From: an uncultured Pseudomonadota bacterium
Lineage (GTDB): Bacteria; Myxococcota_A; UBA796; SXON01
Length of the DNA stretch: 64,000 nt
Reading direction: 5' to 3'
Assembly: GCA_903875225.1 (NCBI GenBank)
Contig: CAIQVJ010000035.1
Span: 1-64,000 of the forward strand
In this document: positions 22,701-29,624 of the stretch, one piece after another
Position numbering within the stretch: position 1 is the first letter of the stretch
Layout: each line of letters opens with the position of its first letter
The notes under the pieces: generated by a model
Databases searched by the model: none
Seen by the model: only the letters and a program-made list of their open reading frames with translations
Told to the model about the DNA's origin: nothing
Position numbers and translations under genes: made by a program

Positions 22701-23218
22701 ATCTCGCGTGTGTCGGGCCGGGCGAGGCGTCTGCCGCGGCGCCCGCAGGGGACTGCGACGATGGCTCCGCGCTCGTGAACCCCGTCGCCGAGGAGGTGTG
22801 CAACGGGGTGGACGACGACTGCGAGGGCACCATCGACGAGGGCGCCGCAGACGCTGTCTGGTGGTACGAGGATGCAGACGGAGACGGGTTCACCGACCCG
22901 AACGTGCGGGTAGCGGCGTGCGAGGCGCCCGCGGGCTTCGCCGTCCGCACGGTCGACGACTGCGACGATTCGGACCCTGCGATCCACCCGGGGGCCGAGG
23001 ACCCTGCCGGGGACGGCATCGACCAGGACTGCGGTGGCAACAGCTCCTGGCCGACCACCGACTCCGGGAGCTTCCAGGGGGGCGGTGGGCTCGCGTGCGC
23101 GTCGGGCCCAGCGGGCGCTACCACGGGAGGCTGGCTGTTCGGGCTGGCGGCGATCGGCGCCCGCCGCCGCCGATCGCTCACGGGACTGCGAGCACGCGCA
23201 GGAGCCTCCGAACGGTGA
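19733..23218 (+). CDS. Integrin-alpha-like FG-GAP propeller fused to MopE-like repeats, C-terminal sorting tail
   Basis: 1161 residues from ATG 19733, with a TATGCT -10-like box at 19706-19711. The N-terminus MLHAVLGILSC may be a lipoprotein signal. Seven FG-GAP repeats (about 70-470) follow the pattern FG.SVS.AGDVNGDGYDDVIVGA, each with the DxDxDGxxD calcium loop. Seven is the number needed for a closed integrin-type propeller. Residues 470-1105 hold ten MopE-like units (DCDD..P.v.PGA.E.CDG.D.DCDG). The end has GGGLACASG, a hydrophobic helix and ARRRRS, like MYXO-CTERM, but about 17 further residues follow the Arg cluster, which is atypical. It is a predicted surface adhesin or metal-binding protein. 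Confidence 0.85.
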   Translation: MLHAVLGILSCAVPVAPEGLSARDADGEPLDAHSGVAEGDFQVGMRDEGVRSPVPVDLLYTTASATLEGEAASNAFGYSVSDAGDVNGDGYDDVIVGANGTFDGHVQTGRAYVYLGSASGFSTAADTTLPALDSWCRFGGSVSGAGDVNGDGYDDVIVGARGYSSNAGRVYVYLGSASGVSNAPATTLTGEDAHDYFGGSVSAAGDLNGDGYDDVIVGADRHGGSTGRAYVYLGSTDGTLETVDRVLDGESSADHFGASVSAAGDVNDDGYADVIVGAYGYDASVGRAYVYLGSPDGTAAAAVATLDGETGSMDFGAAVSDAGDVDGDGYDDVIIGAWGAGIYPGRAYIYSGSSGGISSGPDATLEGDGATFGFSVSGAGDLDGDGYADVAVGAYVTGAAYVYSGSSAGVSGMVTTSLVGVGSDDFGFSVSGAGDVDGDGFHDLIVGAYASSSVAGRAYLYQGTADSDSDGYASPVDCDDTNPAVHPEADELCNGVDDNCDGLVDEDAVDMFTFYVDADGDGSGDPDSASILACPVDGGMAPEGYTWDNLDCDDANVAVGPGTSEMCDGIDNDCNGLIDETGLILTRYYQDTDGDGYGTWAAVVYACDAPLGYAATFTDCDDGDATINPGAPEICDGLDDDCDGLTDDSSSVDQPTWYLDEDGDGYAGSTPTVACTEPAGALADSTDCDDANSAVNPGAAEICDPLDVDEDCDGLSDDSDPSATGQSPFHQDADGDGYGGDSLGLFCDPLAGYVSDVADCDDGDGAIHPGAAEISGDGVDQDCDGSETCYVDSDGDGYRPDGAATFVSLDGDCGDPGEALASALTGDCRDNDPAFHPGAPEPDCSDPADYNCDGSTRYANVDGDAFAACQDCNDADPAVFPGAVERGGDLVDQDCDGLEICFLDADGDGYRPDATSTVVGPDIACDGAGEAVATDGTGDCDDADPAVHPAAAEVPGDGVDQDCDGGEWCLVDADGDGYTADDAGVVASEDLACVGPGEASAAAPAGDCDDGSALVNPVAEEVCNGVDDDCEGTIDEGAADAVWWYEDADGDGFTDPNVRVAACEAPAGFAVRTVDDCDDSDPAIHPGAEDPAGDGIDQDCGGNSSWPTTDSGSFQGGGGLACASGPAGATTGGWLFGLAAIGARRRRSLTGLRARAGASER

Positions 23219-23250
23219 CTATGTTCTCGTCGATCCAGAGGGAGTCGACG

Positions 23251-23868
23251 ATGCGTGTATTCATGACGGTTCTCGCGGTTGTCCCGCTGCTTGTCGCGTT
23301 CCGTAGCTGCCAACCCGAGCCCACCTGGTTCCAGACGTGCGGAGACCCCGTGTGCCAGGGCTACACCGGGCCCTTCACGGGAGTGCCCGAATGTACGGAC
23401 GAGGTCGAGGGCGAGAGCTGCGCCGACGTCGACGCCGTGTGTGATCCGCACGACGACTGCAACGCGAAGCTCATCTGCGCGACCGAGGATCCCACCACGG
23501 GACCGGGGGGCTGTCCGATCTCCCGCCGCATGTACAAGCACGACATCCACTACCTCGACGCTGCCCAGCGCTCGTCGGTGGCGGACGCCGCGCTGGGGAT
23601 GAAGCTCTCGACCTGGCGCTACAACTGGGACCCGCCGGACGCGCCCGAGCACCTGGGGTTCGTCATCGACGACACGCAAGGCAGCTACGCCGTCACGGCC
23701 GACGGGGGCCACGTGGACCTCTACGGGTACACGAGCCTCGCGCTCGCGGCGGCGCAGGACCAGGAGCGCAGGCTCGAGGAGCAGGATGCCCGGATCAGCG
23801 CGCAACAGGCCGAGATCGCGGCGCTGGAGGCGCGCCTGGCGACCATCGAGCGCTCACTCCCCCGGTGA
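23251..23868 (+). CDS. Cys-rich exported protein with S74-like intramolecular chaperone domain
   Basis: 205 residues from ATG 23251 (GAGGGAG Shine-Dalgarno upstream; an in-frame ATG at 23221 is weaker). The signal peptide leads to AFRSC20, a possible but poor lipobox. Residues 20-90 contain nine cysteines. Residues 89-205 resemble the peptidase S74 chaperone domain of phage tail spikes: PISRRMYKHDI (S91 and K96, matching the family SDxxxK start), LSTWRYNWDPPDAPEHLGFVID (like the family Y-x-W...hGFIAQ), GYTSLALAAAQ, and a C-terminal coiled coil (166-203). In that family the Ser-Lys pair releases the domain after trimeric folding. No phage genes are nearby. The assignment is by motif order only. 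Confidence 0.6.
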   Translation: MRVFMTVLAVVPLLVAFRSCQPEPTWFQTCGDPVCQGYTGPFTGVPECTDEVEGESCADVDAVCDPHDDCNAKLICATEDPTTGPGGCPISRRMYKHDIHYLDAAQRSSVADAALGMKLSTWRYNWDPPDAPEHLGFVIDDTQGSYAVTADGGHVDLYGYTSLALAAAQDQERRLEEQDARISAQQAEIAALEARLATIERSLPR

Positions 23869-23892
23869 GCGCCCGCGGCCCGGCGTTCGTGA

Positions 23893-24759
23893 CTACTGGA
23901 CCGCCCAGGCCGCCACGTCGTCCTTGAACGCCGCCTTGTTGTCCACGAACATGTGGTCGCCGCCGGCAGCGCTCCAGAACTGGATGTCGGTGCCCGAGGA
24001 ACAGCCCTGCCACTGGTTCACCGTGGTCTCCTCTCCGTCGCTGTTGGTCAGGTAGTCACGGGGACCCATGACAACGGGGTCGGCGTCACATCCCGCCTTG
24101 GTGGACCAGCGCTCCACCGACTCGAGCGCCCCGGCGTGGTTCGGGTTCGAGTCGTAGGGCACCTCGGTGTCCTCGGTGCCGTGGATGTGCAGGACGGAGA
24201 CGGGCTCCGTGCCCACGCAGTCCGACTCGTCCTTGTAGACCGCGCCCGCCAGGACCGCGATCCGGTCGATCTTCTCGGGCACCTCACACGCCATCCGGTA
24301 GGACATGTACCCGCCGTTGCTGTGGCCGACGAAGGCGACGGTGGAGATCGGGTACAGGCCCTTTGCCTCGTCGATGAGCCCGCTCAAGTACCCGACATCG
24401 TCCACGCCGGTTCGGTAGAAGTCGCAACACTCCTCCGTCGCGTTCCAGAATTGGCTGCCGTCCGCGTCGACGGTGCCTTCGGGCTTGACGAGGATGAATT
24501 GCAGCGGATCGACGTGCGCACCGAGCGCGAAGATGACCTCCTGGATGTCTGCCGTGACCCCGTAGCCGTGCAGCAGGATGACCAGTGGGTAGGTGGTGTC
24601 CACCGAGTAGTCCGACGGGAGGACCACGGCAGCCTCCCTGTCCCCTCCGATGACCGTGGGCGGGTTCGGGTCGAAGGTCTGCTCGTTCGAGGAGGTGTCC
24701 TTCGGCGCGCCCCCGCAGGCGAGGAGCAGGGCGAGGGGAGAGAGGAGGAGGGCGTTCAT
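23893..24759 (-). CDS. Lipoprotein alpha/beta-hydrolase (polyhydroxybutyrate depolymerase/feruloyl esterase-like)
   Basis: 288 residues from ATG 24759, with a signal peptide ending LALLLAC, so a lipoprotein; an upstream GTG at 24768 would add three residues. The fold is that of secreted esterases of the LpqC/CE1 group: oxyanion strand VILLHGYG, nucleophile in GHSNGGYMS, acid in LHIHGTEDTEVPYD and the final His in GGDHMF. It probably hydrolyses an ester or polyester outside the cytoplasm, but the substrate cannot be read from the sequence. It is convergent with the S74-like gene, which ends 24 bases away. Confidence 0.85.
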   Translation of the reverse strand: MNALLLSPLALLLACGGAPKDTSSNEQTFDPNPPTVIGGDREAAVVLPSDYSVDTTYPLVILLHGYGVTADIQEVIFALGAHVDPLQFILVKPEGTVDADGSQFWNATEECCDFYRTGVDDVGYLSGLIDEAKGLYPISTVAFVGHSNGGYMSYRMACEVPEKIDRIAVLAGAVYKDESDCVGTEPVSVLHIHGTEDTEVPYDSNPNHAGALESVERWSTKAGCDADPVVMGPRDYLTNSDGEETTVNQWQGCSSGTDIQFWSAAGGDHMFVDNKAAFKDDVAAWAVQ

Positions 24760-24857
24760 CCCGGGCACGTAGCCGGTCCCGTGCCGATGCGGCTCCGCCT
24801 TGTGTAGGTGGGGTTACCTGCAGCCCTCCACCGTCCACCCCACCGCCGCAGGCTCCC

Positions 24858-25265
24858 ATGCATCCCCTCCGACACGCTGCGCGGGTCGCCCTGTTCTTCT
24901 CCCTGCTGCTGTGGACGTGGCTTGGACCGTTCGGCAACCAGGTCCTGCACCGCCACTGGTCCTGGGCGCAGCATTGGGTGATGTTCTCGGGGGCCAGCCT
25001 GGATCTCTGCGCGGTGCGCTACACCGAGAAGCACCCGGACGGAACCGAGTCTCCGGTGGACCGCTGGCAGGTGCTCGGACTGGATCGCTGGAGTGTGCCG
25101 CCGAGTGGCCGGGTCATCGGCACGGCGGCGGGGGCGACCCGACAGGGTCAGCAACTATGCCGTGACCTGCCCAGCGGAACGGATCTTCGCGTGTACGCCC
25201 GTTGTGCCACCCGCACGGGCTGGGCACGCCAGCTCAAGGGTGAGACCAACGTGTGCTCCAGATGA
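24858..25265 (+). CDS. Membrane-anchored hypothetical protein preceding HTTM gene
   Basis: 135 residues from ATG 24858. A basic n-region (HPLRHAAR) and one hydrophobic helix (VALFFSLLLWTWLGPF) anchor the rest, which contains four cysteines and many Trp residues. The stop overlaps the start of the next gene (ATGA), so the two are translationally coupled. Small accessory proteins next to HTTM-family genes are common, and it may be a subunit of that protein. I do not recognise a family. Confidence 0.6.
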   Translation: MHPLRHAARVALFFSLLLWTWLGPFGNQVLHRHWSWAQHWVMFSGASLDLCAVRYTEKHPDGTESPVDRWQVLGLDRWSVPPSGRVIGTAAGATRQGQQLCRDLPSGTDLRVYARCATRTGWARQLKGETNVCSR

Positions 25266-26101
25266 GCAGTTCGAGCCCCCTGGATCGATTGTGGACCTGG
25301 CTCCTGGATGCCGAAGGGTCCACGCGCACCTATGCGATCCTGCGCGTGGGGACCGTGTGCTTGTGCTGGAGTGAGTGGGCCGAGGGGTTCACCGGGCCGC
25401 ACGGGTACGGGCTGGATCGGGTGCTCACGGGCCTCGGGCTCCAGGTCTTCGGGTTCCTCACGTTCATCGGGCTCTACACGCGCTTCGCCTCCGCCGGCTT
25501 TGCGGCCACGGCGCTCGGCATCTACTACTATTGGGGCCACGACAAGGGCGTCGAGGCCTATGCCCACCACCACAGTTGGCTGCTCACGGCCCTGTCGGTT
25601 GGGGTGGCGCTCGCCCCCAGCGGCCGAAGCTACAGCGTGGACCGGTGGCTGGCGCTTCGGAGATCCGCCGCAGCCGAGGAGCGTGGCCCACTCTGGCCGC
25701 TGCGCCTCATCGCGTTCCAGTTGAGCGCGATCTACTTCTGGGGCGCCTATGACAAGCTGCAGCCCGGCTTTCGCTCCGGGGTCCGGATGCAGCATCATTT
25801 CATGAGGTATTTCTGGGGGAGCGACTATCCGTCGTGGCCGTGGTTCCCCGCGGCGGCGCAGGCAGCGGCCATCGGGACGATCGGCATCGAATTCGCCCTG
25901 AGCGTGCTGCTGTTCGTGCCGCGGCTCCAACTCCCGTGCATCCTGGTCGCCGTGATCTTCCATTGGGGGCTGTACCAGTGCCTGCCCGTCGGGCCGTTCA
26001 GCCTCGCCATGTTCCTGGGCTTCCTGGCCTTCCTCGATCCCGATAGAGTCCACCGGATGATCGACAGGTTGAGCGCCTCCGCCGCACGGGGCGAAGCATG
26101 A
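25262..26101 (+). CDS. HTTM-domain membrane protein (gamma-carboxylase-like family)
   Basis: 279 residues from ATG 25262, coupled to the preceding small protein. Several transmembrane helices (such as VLTGLGLQVFGFLTFIGLYTRF, WLLTALSVGVALAPSG and IEFALSVLLFVPRLQLPCILV) and the segment YAHHHSWLLTAL...PSGRSYSVDRW fit the HTTM family, the membrane domain related to vitamin-K-dependent gamma-glutamyl carboxylase. No carboxylase activity can be inferred for the short bacterial forms. The stop overlaps the start of the GNAT-YaiI gene by four bases. Confidence 0.72.
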   Translation: MSSSSPLDRLWTWLLDAEGSTRTYAILRVGTVCLCWSEWAEGFTGPHGYGLDRVLTGLGLQVFGFLTFIGLYTRFASAGFAATALGIYYYWGHDKGVEAYAHHHSWLLTALSVGVALAPSGRSYSVDRWLALRRSAAAEERGPLWPLRLIAFQLSAIYFWGAYDKLQPGFRSGVRMQHHFMRYFWGSDYPSWPWFPAAAQAAAIGTIGIEFALSVLLFVPRLQLPCILVAVIFHWGLYQCLPVGPFSLAMFLGFLAFLDPDRVHRMIDRLSASAARGEA

Positions 26102-27207
26102 TCGCGGCTGCGCTCTCCCGCCTGGCTGCCGCCTACGCGAGCGTGCCTGTCCGTCGCACCGAGCGGCTGATCCTTCGTCCCTGGCGGGAGGAGGACCGCG
26201 CAACGTTCGCAGCCATGAACGCGGATCCCGAGGTGGTGGCACACTTCCCGGCGCCGCTCACCCGGGTCGAGTCCGACGAGCTCATCGACCGGTTTCGTGT
26301 GCAGGCCGCGCGCCGGGGCTTCGGCGTCCAGGCGGTGCAGGAACGGACCACCAACGAGCTCATCGGCATGGTGGGGTTGTGGGTGCCGGAGTGGGATGCC
26401 GACTTCACGCCTGCGGTCGAGATCGCATGGCGCTTCCGCCGCGCGAGTTGGGGCCAGGGGCTCGCGTTCGAGGCCGCCCGGGACGTGCTCGACTACGCCT
26501 TCCAGGTGCTCCGGTTGCCCCAGGTGATGTCCTGGACCGTGCCGGCGAACGAACGGTCCTGGCGCCTGATGGAGCGGCTGGGCATGCAGCGGGCAGGCAC
26601 GTTCGAGCACCCGAAGGTGGCCGAAGGGCACCCGCTGCGTGAACACGTGCGGTACGTCATCAGCGCGCCCGCGGCGGTTCGGCCGGACCCGGCCAGCGTC
26701 CAACAAGCCGCCGTGGTGCCCCCGGCCCGGGTGTCGGGGGCCGGGCTCCCGAAGGTCTGGATCGACGGAGACGGCTGCCCGCGCGTGATCAAGGAGATCG
26801 TCTGGAAGGCCGCTCATCGCGGTGTGATCGACGTGACGATGGTCGCGAACCGCGACATGGTCGTGCCGAGGAGCCCGCGGATCCGCCTCGTGGGTGTTTC
26901 CCAGGGGCTCGACGTGGCAGACGACTGGCTGGTGGTCAACGCGGGGCCCGGCGAGCTCGTCATCACGGCGGATGTTCCGCTTGCCGCGGAGCTGGTGGCT
27001 CGCGGGGTGAACGTGATCACGCCGCGCGGCGAGTGGTTCACGCCGGCGAACATGGGCGAGAAGCTGAGCCTGCGGGACTATTTCACGGAAGCCCGGGCTT
27101 CGGGGATGATGGAGGGCAGCGGCCCCGGTCCGTTCGACGAGCGCGCCAAGCGGATGTTCGCGAGCGGTTTCGACACCTGGGTCGCCACGAAGCAGCGAGG
27201 CAGGTGA
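26098..27207 (+). CDS. Fusion of GNAT acetyltransferase and YaiI/YqxD (DUF188) domain
   Basis: 369 residues from ATG 26098 with no frame break. Residues 18-190 are a RimJ-like GNAT domain: TERLILRPWREEDRATFAAM, the acetyl-CoA pyrophosphate loop in RRASWGQGLAFEA and VPANERSWRLMERLGM. A Pro/Ala linker (191-216) leads to residues 218-369, a complete YaiI/YqxD domain with KVWIDGDGCPRVIKEI, VSQGLDVADDWLV, ITADVPLAAEL, ITPRGEW and the terminal FDERAKRMFASGFDTWVA. YaiI proteins are widespread, of unknown function and normally stand alone (about 150 aa). Linking the two suggests a functional tie between N-acetylation and the YaiI activity. It is coupled to the HTTM gene (ATGA). Confidence 0.88.
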   Translation: MIAAALSRLAAAYASVPVRRTERLILRPWREEDRATFAAMNADPEVVAHFPAPLTRVESDELIDRFRVQAARRGFGVQAVQERTTNELIGMVGLWVPEWDADFTPAVEIAWRFRRASWGQGLAFEAARDVLDYAFQVLRLPQVMSWTVPANERSWRLMERLGMQRAGTFEHPKVAEGHPLREHVRYVISAPAAVRPDPASVQQAAVVPPARVSGAGLPKVWIDGDGCPRVIKEIVWKAAHRGVIDVTMVANRDMVVPRSPRIRLVGVSQGLDVADDWLVVNAGPGELVITADVPLAAELVARGVNVITPRGEWFTPANMGEKLSLRDYFTEARASGMMEGSGPGPFDERAKRMFASGFDTWVATKQRGR

Positions 27208-27585
27208 TCAGAGCCGCTTCTTCGGCTCCAGCGCCCAGGCCAGCCAGGTGATCCCCAGCCACTGTCCGAAGGTGGCGTCCGGGATGGGGGGGGCGTTCCG
27301 GATCGCGGAGATCGGGTAGGTGTAGAAAGTGTTCCGGATCTGCTGCTCGGTACCGGGGTCGAAGCCGGTGAATTCGAGGCTCGCGCTCTTTTCGTGCGGG
27401 ATGCCCCGGATGCTGCCGCTCTCCACGTGCGCCACGGCCTTGCGAAGCTCGTGCTGGAACGCGTGGGGCACCCGGCCATGCACCACCAACATCTTGCCGT
27501 TCCGGATGGACACCCTGAACAGCGCGCGGGAGCGAAAGAACACCCAGGCCAGAAACACGGCGATGGCGAGGAGGGTCAGGATCAC
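27208..27585 (-). CDS. DUF3634-family small membrane protein
   Basis: 125 residues from ATG 27585. One N-terminal transmembrane helix (ILTLLAIAVFLAWVFF) is followed by a compact domain: FRVSIRNGKMLVVHGRVPHAFQHELRK, then EKSASLEFTGFDPGTEQQIRNTFYTYP. This order (strand, GK.. .G.+P, helix, strand, Q.IRN.F) matches DUF3634, an uncharacterised family. The last part (FGQWLGITWLAWALEPKKR) is hydrophobic and species-specific. It is convergent with the GNAT-YaiI gene, the stops being adjacent. Confidence 0.65.
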   Translation of the reverse strand: MILTLLAIAVFLAWVFFRSRALFRVSIRNGKMLVVHGRVPHAFQHELRKAVAHVESGSIRGIPHEKSASLEFTGFDPGTEQQIRNTFYTYPISAIRNAPPIPDATFGQWLGITWLAWALEPKKRL

Positions 27586-27645
27586 GGCGCATCTTTAACA
27601 TGCGACGACATGATGGCGACCAACTGTCCTCGCCGACCGCCGCGC

Positions 27646-28686
27646 CTACTTCACCGGTTGCAGGGCGGAGCAGTCGATCGAGGCGGAGATCACGCCCACA
27701 GGTGCCTTCCAGCGTGAGCCATCCGGCAGCGTCGCCCAACGATCCTGGGGGATCTCGCAGGAGAGCGCGCGGCCGCCGTCCTCGGTGAAATTCACGGTGT
27801 ACGTCTCGGTCTTCGCGCCCTCGCGCTCGTTCGGGCCGAGAGCGACAGTCGGCCAGGCCGGCGCCGGAGTCACGGACTTGCCTGCGGCTTCCGCCTTGCG
27901 ACCGGGCACCCACTTGTCGATCGTGTAGCTGCACTTCTGGCCGTATACAGGCTCGTCGCGGTACTTCGTGACGCACTTCTCGGCCTCGCTGAACGTGCCG
28001 TCCCCGTTGTCCTTGCGTTCGTTGTGGCAGTCCTTGCCGTCCTCGACCTTGTTCGTGGATCGCTGGGCCTGTGCGCACGACACGCTGCGGGCGCCCGTGG
28101 GGACCTCGTTCTGCCACGCGCTCTCGTTCACGGCCGTGAATTGCTCCACGGCGACGGTTCGGGCCCAGGTGTGGCCGGCCACGGCCACCGCGGCGTCCTG
28201 CTTCCACATCATCGCGATGCCACCGAGGCAGCACAGCAACATGAAGAACCCGATGGCACCGATGCCCAGCATCATGGGCAGCTTCGAGCCCGAGGGCGCA
28301 GGTGGCGGTGGTTCGCGCTCTGCCTGTTTTTTCGCTCGTTGCTCGGCGGTCGCGGCTTTTGCAGAGTCGTCTGCGAAGGCGGCGCCCTTCTGGGCCTGTG
28401 TGTCACGTTGGACCACGGGCCCGGCGCCTTCGAGGGAGTTGCCGCAGCACACGCAGAACTCTGCTGATTTTGCATTGGGTGCGTCACACCCCTTGCATTG
28501 CTTGTCTGCCCCGACGAACGGGTGGTCCTCTACCGCGACCTTGTCCTCGTCCTTCGGAAAGTAGCGCTTCGTCGGGTCCTGGGGGGCGCCGCAGTTCGGA
28601 CAATTGCGGTGGCTCAACCCCAGGAGCTTGGGGGTTTCGCAGCGGGGACAATCCCAGAGCATCTCATACCGCTTCTCAGTCGCCAT
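27646..28686 (-). CDS. Zinc-ribbon membrane protein of unknown function
   Basis: 346 residues from ATG 28686 (MATEKRYEMLWDCPRC). The N-terminal cytoplasmic part has two zinc ribbons: WDCPRCETPKLLG...CPNCGAPQ (about 11-36) and CKGCDAPNAKSAEFCVCCG (about 64-82). A charged Ala/Glu linker follows. A transmembrane helix (about residues 137-160, LPMMLGIGAIGFFMLLCCLGG) precedes an external beta-rich domain with conserved-looking cysteines and W (CHNERKDNGDGTFSEAEKCVTKYRDEPVYGQKC). It resembles double-zinc-ribbon membrane proteins seen in many high-GC bacteria. No catalytic motif is seen. Confidence 0.65.
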   Translation of the reverse strand: MATEKRYEMLWDCPRCETPKLLGLSHRNCPNCGAPQDPTKRYFPKDEDKVAVEDHPFVGADKQCKGCDAPNAKSAEFCVCCGNSLEGAGPVVQRDTQAQKGAAFADDSAKAATAEQRAKKQAEREPPPPAPSGSKLPMMLGIGAIGFFMLLCCLGGIAMMWKQDAAVAVAGHTWARTVAVEQFTAVNESAWQNEVPTGARSVSCAQAQRSTNKVEDGKDCHNERKDNGDGTFSEAEKCVTKYRDEPVYGQKCSYTIDKWVPGRKAEAAGKSVTPAPAWPTVALGPNEREGAKTETYTVNFTEDGGRALSCEIPQDRWATLPDGSRWKAPVGVISASIDCSALQPVK

Positions 28687-28711
28687 CCGGCCTCGGTGGA
28701 AGACGGCCCTC

Positions 28712-29566
28712 CTATCGCGAACGCTCACGCGTGGTGGCGATCACGACGCTCAACACGTCATCCTGGGGGTTCTCGCGCGTTCTCACGCGGAGCTGCGTGG
28801 TCGGGCCGCTCGCAAAGCCTTCCACCACCAGCGTGTCCCCGGGCCAGGCCGGGCGGGAAAACCGGGCCCGCAGGCTGGTCACGGCTTGTCCAGAGGCCAG
28901 CGCCACGGCGCGCCCGACGAAGCCGAACGTGCACAAGCCGTGGAGGATCGGGCGGCCGTGGGTGATCGCCGGCAGTCCGGCGGCGGCCGCAGGGTCCACG
29001 TGCAGCGGGTTGTCGTCACCGCACAGACGGTACATCAGCGCCTGCTCGGGGCGCGTCTGCAGGTCACGCACCCAGTCCGCGACTCGGGCGGGCGCGATGG
29101 GCCGGGAGGTGCGGGGAGGGCGTGGAGCGCCGATCGGGCCGCCGCCCGGGTAGTACATCTGGAACTGGACATGGGCGAGCGGCTTCGAATCGGGGCCTGC
29201 GATCGAGAGGTGCAGATCGGCGATCCCCAGATCCCCGATCGCGTAGATCGCGGCGACCCGCCCCGAAACGAGCACGTGGTCGCCCGGCCAGCCCGGCGGC
29301 GCGTCGGGATCGACCTGGACCGAGCACTCGCCGAACACCGCGCTCTCGCGGGGCGCGCCGACCCGGGCCAGGAGCTCGCCGCTGGCCCGGAACGCCAGGG
29401 CGGTCCAGAAGGTGGGGAGGATTCGCGGCCCGCGCGCCTCGTAGAGGTAGTCCATCTCCCCGGGCCCGGCCCCGACGGCGAGCGCGTAGAGCACGGCGTC
29501 GCGCCAGTGCATCGGGATCGATGCCGGGCCCGTTCGGGCTCCGACTGTCGTCAGGTCCAGGAACAT
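28712..29566 (-). CDS. MaoC-type enoyl-CoA hydratase 2 (double hot-dog)
   Basis: 284 residues from ATG 29566 (MFLDLTTVGARTGPAS); a longer frame to 29737 would run into the divergent MFS gene. The N-terminal hot-dog domain starts WRDAVLYALAVGAGPGEMDYLYE, and the C-terminal one carries the hydratase 2 motif in YRLCGDDNPLHVDPAAA followed by HGRPILHGLCTFGF. This is the R-specific enoyl-CoA hydratase arrangement of peroxisomal multifunctional enzyme 2, which hydrates trans-2-enoyl-CoA to (3R)-hydroxyacyl-CoA. It may serve lipid degradation or sterol-like side chains. No other beta-oxidation gene is adjacent. It is divergent from the MFS gene (58 bases between starts). Confidence 0.85.
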   Translation of the reverse strand: MFLDLTTVGARTGPASIPMHWRDAVLYALAVGAGPGEMDYLYEARGPRILPTFWTALAFRASGELLARVGAPRESAVFGECSVQVDPDAPPGWPGDHVLVSGRVAAIYAIGDLGIADLHLSIAGPDSKPLAHVQFQMYYPGGGPIGAPRPPRTSRPIAPARVADWVRDLQTRPEQALMYRLCGDDNPLHVDPAAAAGLPAITHGRPILHGLCTFGFVGRAVALASGQAVTSLRARFSRPAWPGDTLVVEGFASGPTTQLRVRTRENPQDDVLSVVIATTRERSR

Positions 29567-29624
29567 GCGGCCGAGTAACCCCGTCTGTCCAACACGGTTA
29601 TCGGCGCCGGTCCCCGAGGTTTCC

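Noticed and set aside
20081-22987. 968-codon antisense frame under the integrin-like gene
   Set aside because: Its repeats are reverse-strand images of the FG-GAP and MopE repeats. No start or Shine-Dalgarno.
23251-23868. Prophage remnant, on account of the S74-like domain
   Set aside because: No other phage gene, integrase or attachment site nearby. Neighbours are host genes with host-like composition.
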